Assembly (NCBI GenBank): GCA_025360345.1
Contig: JANYCJ010000125.1
Location: 1 to 35,112 of the forward strand
Length of the DNA: 35,112 nt
Direction of reading: 5' to 3'
From: Alphaproteobacteria bacterium
Lineage (GTDB): Bacteria; Pseudomonadota; Alphaproteobacteria; Rickettsiales; SXRF01
Shown: in pieces, positions 31,515 to 35,112 of the stretch
Layout of the letters: the number at the start of each line of letters is the position of its first letter
Position numbering within the stretch: the first letter of the stretch is position 1
Notes under the pieces: model-generated
What the model was told of the DNA's origin: nothing
Database searches by the model: none
Seen by the model: only the letters and a program-made list of their open reading frames with translations
Position numbers and translations under genes: made by a program

Positions 31515-34394
31515 TCAGGCTTTTGCTGCTTTTAGCTGTGTCTTGGCAGGTTGTAAAGCAAGACTCACCACTTCCTTCTGTTCCCGGTCGTGGATCTTGT
31601 AATACCCCGCCGCTGGCGAAGCCGCTGCCGGCCTGCCCACATAGCGCAGGCGGTCAGCCCGTCCCAGCGATTCCAGCACCTCTTCAATGCGCGGATACAC
31701 GAAGGTCCATGCCCCCATATTCTGCGGCTCTTCCTGGCACCACACCATTTCGGCGTTCTTATACTTCGCCAGCTCCGCCTTCAGTTCGCGGGCAGGGAAG
31801 GGGTAATACTGCTCCATGCGGATGATCGCCACGTCGTCGCGCTTCTGCGCCTCGCGCTCCTCGAACAGATCGTAATACACCTTGCCCGAGGTGATCAGCA
31901 CCCGCGTCACCTTGTCGTCCTTCACCAGCTTGGCCGATTCCGGGATGATGCGCTGGAAATGCGTGCCCTTGCCCATATCGGCCAGCGACGACACCGCCAG
32001 CTTGTGCCGCAGCAAAGACTTAGGCGTCATGATGATCAGCGGCTTCCTGAACTTGCGCAGCATCTGGCGGCGCAAAACATGGAAATAATTCGCAGGCGTG
32101 GTGCAGTTCACTACCTGCATATTGTCTTCCGCGCACAGCTGCAGGAAACGCTCAGGACGTGCCGAGGAATGTTCCGGCCCTTGCCCTTCATAGCCGTGCG
32201 GCAGTAGCATCACCAGCCCGCTCATGCGCAGCCACTTGGCCTCGCCCGACGCGATGAACTGGTCGATCATGACCTGCGCCCCGTTCACGAAATCCCCGAA
32301 CTGCCCTTCCCAAAGGGTAAGATAATTCGGCTGCCCCAGCGAATAACCATACTCAAACCCGAGAATGGCGAATTCCGAAAGCGAACTGTCGATCACCTCA
32401 TACGGTTTCTGCTCGCCGCCCAAATGGTTCAGCGGCACGTAACGCGCTTCCGTTTCCTGGTCCACCAGCACCGAATGCCGCTGCGAGAACGTGCCGCGGC
32501 CGCAATCCTGCCCGGACAGCCGCACCCCGAAACCGTCTTTCAGCAGCGTCCCGTAAGCCAAAGCCTCGCCGGTCGCCCAGTCGATGCCTTCGCCCGTTTC
32601 CATCATCTTCTTCTTGGCTTCCAGCTGGCGCAAAATCTTCGTGTTCACCTTGAAATTGTCCGGCGCTTTGGAAATAGCCAGCCCAACCTCTTTCAGCTTT
32701 TTCACATCCACGCCCGTATCGCCCTCGGGGTGCTCGCCGCGCGGCTTCTCAAACCCAGCCCATTGGCCTTCCAGCCAGTCTGCCTTATTCGGTTTGAAAT
32801 TCTTCGCCGCCTCATACTGCTTTTCGTAAAACGCCTTGAACTCCGCGAATTTCGCATCCACGTCCTCTTGCGTCAAAACACCTTCTTCCACCAGGCGTGC
32901 GGAATAAATCTCAGCAGGCAGCGGCTTCTGCGCAATGCGCTGATACATGATCGGCTGCGTGAACATCGGCTCGTCAGATTCGTTATGCCCGTATTTGCGG
33001 TAGCAGAAAATATCCACCACCGTGTCGCGGTTGAACCGCTGGCGGAATTCCGTGGCCAGCTGGCACACATAGGAAACCGCTTCCGGGTCGTCCCCGTTCA
33101 CATGGAAAATCGGCGCCTGCACCGCTTTGGCCACATCGGAAGGGTAGGGGGTGAAGCGCGAATATTTAGGCGAAGTCGTAAACCCGATCTGGTTGTTCAC
33201 GATCACATGGATTGACCCACCCGTGCGGTAGCCGCGCAACTCCGAAAGCGCCAGCGTTTCCGCCACCACGCCTTGGCCCGCAAACGCTGCGTCGCCATGC
33301 AGCATCACGCCCATCACGCTGCCCTTGTTTTCCTCGTCGCCGCGAATGTCGAGTTTCGCGCGCACCTTGCCCACCACCACCGGGTCCACCGCCTCAAGAT
33401 GCGAAGGGTTCGAAAGCAGTGAAAGATGGATTTTCCCATGCGCCGTAGAGCGGTCGGAGCTCGTGCCCAGATGGTATTTCACATCACCCGAAGACTCGAT
33501 CCATTCCGGGAAATCAAGATTGCCGTGGAAGATGGAAAGCAGTTCCATATACGGCTTGCCCATCGTCGTCGTCAGCATGTTCATGCGCCCGCGATGCGGC
33601 ATCCCGAACACGATTTCCTGCACGCCCAGCTGCGCCGCGGTATTGATGATCGCCTCCAGCCCCGGCAGCATCGCATCACCCCCCTGCACCGAAAACCGTT
33701 TCGTGCCCGGATATTTGATTTGCAGGAATTGCTCGAATGCTTCCACTTCCACCAGCGTGTTCCACAGCGCCTTCTTGTCGGCGGGCTGGTAGCCGAACTT
33801 GCCGCGGTCCTGCTCGAAGCGCTGCTGTATCCACGCCTTCTGCTCGGGGTCCTGGATATGCATGAACTCCACGCCGATCTTGCCCGAATAAGTCTGGCGC
33901 AAAATCGCTACGATATCGCGCAAGCTCGCTTTCTTGATGCCCAGCGAACCGTCGAGGAAAATCTCCCGGTCTAAATCCGCCTCCGTAAACCCGTAATGCT
34001 CAATCGAAAGCTCGGGGTGGTAATCCTTGTTTTCAATGCCCAGCGGGTCGAGGTCGGCCAGCAAATGCCCGCGCACCCGGTACGCCCGCACCATCATGAT
34101 CGCGCGGATGGAATCATGCGCGAATTTCTCGATCTGTTCCTGCGACACGCCCGCTTTTTTCGCATCCTTGCCCGCAGGCTTGGCTTCTTCCTCACGCGGC
34201 GCACCGATCACCTTGCTGCTCACCTGCGTCCACGAGGCAAGGCGCTGCGGCGGCTGTGCGCTGCCGAGGCTTCCGAAATAGCGTTGCCATTCCGCATCCA
34301 CCGATTGCGGGTTGTTCAGGAAGCGCTCATACAGCTCCTCGATATACGTAGCATTGCCGGAGAAAAATTGCGAAGTAGGTTCAAACTGCGTCAT
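31515..34394 (-). CDS. odhA: 2-oxoglutarate dehydrogenase E1 component
   Basis: 959 aa, typical full-length E1 of the TCA-cycle complex. It decarboxylates 2-oxoglutarate with thiamine diphosphate. The N-terminal motif FLSGNATYIEELYERF-like segment (residues 12-26) docks the E2. The first TPP domain contains RFSVQGGDAMLPGLE, FGMPHRGRMNML, HLGTSSDR, HGDAAFAGQGVVAE and NNQIGFTTSP. The second has SGQDCGRGTFSQRH, LSEFAILGFEYGYSLG, WEGQFGDFVNGAQVMIDQFI and MLLPHGYEGQGPEHSSAR. All catalytic signatures are intact. It leads odhA-odhB-GNAT-lpdA and follows an unknown gene by 18 bp. sucA is the equivalent symbol. Confidence 0.98.
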   Translation of the reverse strand: MTQFEPTSQFFSGNATYIEELYERFLNNPQSVDAEWQRYFGSLGSAQPPQRLASWTQVSSKVIGAPREEEAKPAGKDAKKAGVSQEQIEKFAHDSIRAIMMVRAYRVRGHLLADLDPLGIENKDYHPELSIEHYGFTEADLDREIFLDGSLGIKKASLRDIVAILRQTYSGKIGVEFMHIQDPEQKAWIQQRFEQDRGKFGYQPADKKALWNTLVEVEAFEQFLQIKYPGTKRFSVQGGDAMLPGLEAIINTAAQLGVQEIVFGMPHRGRMNMLTTTMGKPYMELLSIFHGNLDFPEWIESSGDVKYHLGTSSDRSTAHGKIHLSLLSNPSHLEAVDPVVVGKVRAKLDIRGDEENKGSVMGVMLHGDAAFAGQGVVAETLALSELRGYRTGGSIHVIVNNQIGFTTSPKYSRFTPYPSDVAKAVQAPIFHVNGDDPEAVSYVCQLATEFRQRFNRDTVVDIFCYRKYGHNESDEPMFTQPIMYQRIAQKPLPAEIYSARLVEEGVLTQEDVDAKFAEFKAFYEKQYEAAKNFKPNKADWLEGQWAGFEKPRGEHPEGDTGVDVKKLKEVGLAISKAPDNFKVNTKILRQLEAKKKMMETGEGIDWATGEALAYGTLLKDGFGVRLSGQDCGRGTFSQRHSVLVDQETEARYVPLNHLGGEQKPYEVIDSSLSEFAILGFEYGYSLGQPNYLTLWEGQFGDFVNGAQVMIDQFIASGEAKWLRMSGLVMLLPHGYEGQGPEHSSARPERFLQLCAEDNMQVVNCTTPANYFHVLRRQMLRKFRKPLIIMTPKSLLRHKLAVSSLADMGKGTHFQRIIPESAKLVKDDKVTRVLITSGKVYYDLFEEREAQKRDDVAIIRMEQYYPFPARELKAELAKYKNAEMVWCQEEPQNMGAWTFVYPRIEEVLESLGRADRLRYVGRPAAASPAAGYYKIHDREQKEVVSLALQPAKTQLKAAKA

Positions 34395-34412
34395 AATAAC
34401 TATCCTGGTTTT

Positions 34413-35060
34413 TTATCTGTCGCGCTTCGGTTCGTGTGAAGCGTCTGTTTTAGGGGGCGTGCGTTCTTTGCCTGGCAGATTACGCTCGATTTCAGCGACC
34501 AGCTCAGGATTTTTTGTAACAAAATAGGTGGTTTTCGGGCCATTTTCCCGCTGGTCGAAACCGTAATTGCCAAGGGGAAACATTCTTTCCAGCACTTCGT
34601 CCGTCACAACCGGGTTTTTCCCTGCGGGCGTGGCCACGGCTATCTTGTAGCCGCCGTTGAAATCGCTTTCCCAGCCCGGCAGCGCGCCTGCTTCTTTGAT
34701 AGCTTCCGCGCGTTTCGCGGCTTTAGCCGCAACGCGTGGGGCATTGGCTTCTGCATAGGCAGGTTGCGCCTCGATAACCGAGCGTAAAGGCTCCAGATCA
34801 GCATAATAGGCGTATCCGCCGCCGAGAGATTTGGAATCCATCATAAAACTAACCATCTTGCGCGTTTCCATCACGCCAAGCAGGGCCTTCTCTGCATCAC
34901 TGCAGGCGTTATAGCTCACACCGGGGCAGGTGCGCGTGGGCTTCCACGCCAATTTTTCAGCTTCAGCCTGCAACTGCTGATTAGACATGGAGCTATATTG
35001 CGCCTGATAGTCAGGAGCAGCTTCTTTGCCCTGTCCCCCTAACCATTTAGGTCTGCGCAT
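34413..35060 (-). CDS. Hypothetical protein upstream of odhA (215 aa)
   Basis: 215 aa, soluble, Ala/Lys/Glu-rich. There is no signal peptide or membrane segment. Notable stretches are YQAQYSSMSNQQLQAEAEKL, an ACSDAEKALLGVMETRKMVSFMM helix, AAKAAKRAEAIKEAGALPGWESD, and a C-terminal ordered-looking part (VLERMFPLGNYGFDQ, TTYFVTKNPELVAEIERNLPG). An AGGAGG ribosome binding site sits just upstream of the ATG at 35060. The family was not recognised. It is transcribed in the same direction as odhA with only 18 bp between, so it is probably the first gene of the odh transcript or is read with it. Confidence 0.75.
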   Translation of the reverse strand: MRRPKWLGGQGKEAAPDYQAQYSSMSNQQLQAEAEKLAWKPTRTCPGVSYNACSDAEKALLGVMETRKMVSFMMDSKSLGGGYAYYADLEPLRSVIEAQPAYAEANAPRVAAKAAKRAEAIKEAGALPGWESDFNGGYKIAVATPAGKNPVVTDEVLERMFPLGNYGFDQRENGPKTTYFVTKNPELVAEIERNLPGKERTPPKTDASHEPKRDR

Positions 35061-35089
35061 ACCGCCTCCTGTACTATGACGTCAAAAGA

Positions 35090-35112
35090 CTAAGCGGCTT
35101 TCTTCTTCAGCA
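35090..35112 (-). CDS. Possible C-terminal end of a further minus-strand gene (partial)
   Basis: On the minus strand the last bases read L-K-K-K-A-A then a TAG stop at 35090-35092. A Lys/Ala-rich C-terminal tail is common, and the 29-bp gap to the next start would fit an operon. Only about seven codons are in the window, so this is weak. Confidence 0.25.

Overview
The window reads as chromosomal DNA of an alphaproteobacterium. The genes are closely packed and mostly C/G-rich with C-ending codons. Supporting signs are an RpoH-type heat-shock sigma factor, a ubiquinol-cytochrome c chaperone, a SCO1/SenC protein, a BdhA/acetoacetate decarboxylase/patatin cluster and the odhA-odhB-lpdA order. No ribosomal RNA or marker gene is present, so the order or genus cannot be named. 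All family assignments come from reading the translations; no database was searched.

Layout. 1-5.5 kb: start of a tRNA (probably Thr), a polytopic membrane protein facing a GtrB/DPM1-like glycosyltransferase, two small basic proteins, a 2-oxoglutarate/Fe(II) oxygenase, tRNA-Pro(CGG), a frameshifted M24 peptidase, an exported protein and tRNA-Pro(TGG). 5.6-8.6 kb: dapA (lysine/peptidoglycan), smpB (trans-translation) and a 476-aa protein of unknown function, closed by a strong terminator. 8.6-14.8 kb: a small exported cysteine-containing protein, then a complete biotin locus of two divergent operons, bioB-bioA on the minus strand and bioF-bioH-bioC-bioD on the plus strand. Together these cover pimeloyl-ACP synthesis (BioC/BioH) and ring assembly (BioF/A/D/B).

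14.8-18.4 kb: an RDD membrane protein and an OmpR-type response regulator. An AT-rich gene of the DUF4393/Abi-alpha type follows, and then the histidine kinase that presumably pairs with the regulator. The AT-rich gene splits the two-component pair and is preceded by an array of TTTAAA-centred repeats; this is the most notable accessory feature. 18.5-21.4 kb: ketone-body/PHB-related genes bdhA, adc and a patatin-like lipase. 21.3-25.6 kb: a CobD/CbiB-like membrane protein, rsmA, two unknown genes, gmk and a SCO1 protein with a His/Asp-rich insertion.

25.7-28.4 kb: a low-complexity protein, then an rpoH and bc1-complex chaperone operon (minus strand) with a well-formed promoter, and a tandem repeat of 97-bp units. 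28.4-35.1 kb (minus strand): an unknown protein, odhA, odhB, a GNAT acetyltransferase and lpdA. These encode the 2-oxoglutarate dehydrogenase complex of the TCA cycle.

Most of the window is ordinary housekeeping DNA. The interesting parts are the Abi-like insertion, the repeat families, the rpoH-chaperone coupling and the unusual SCO1 loop.
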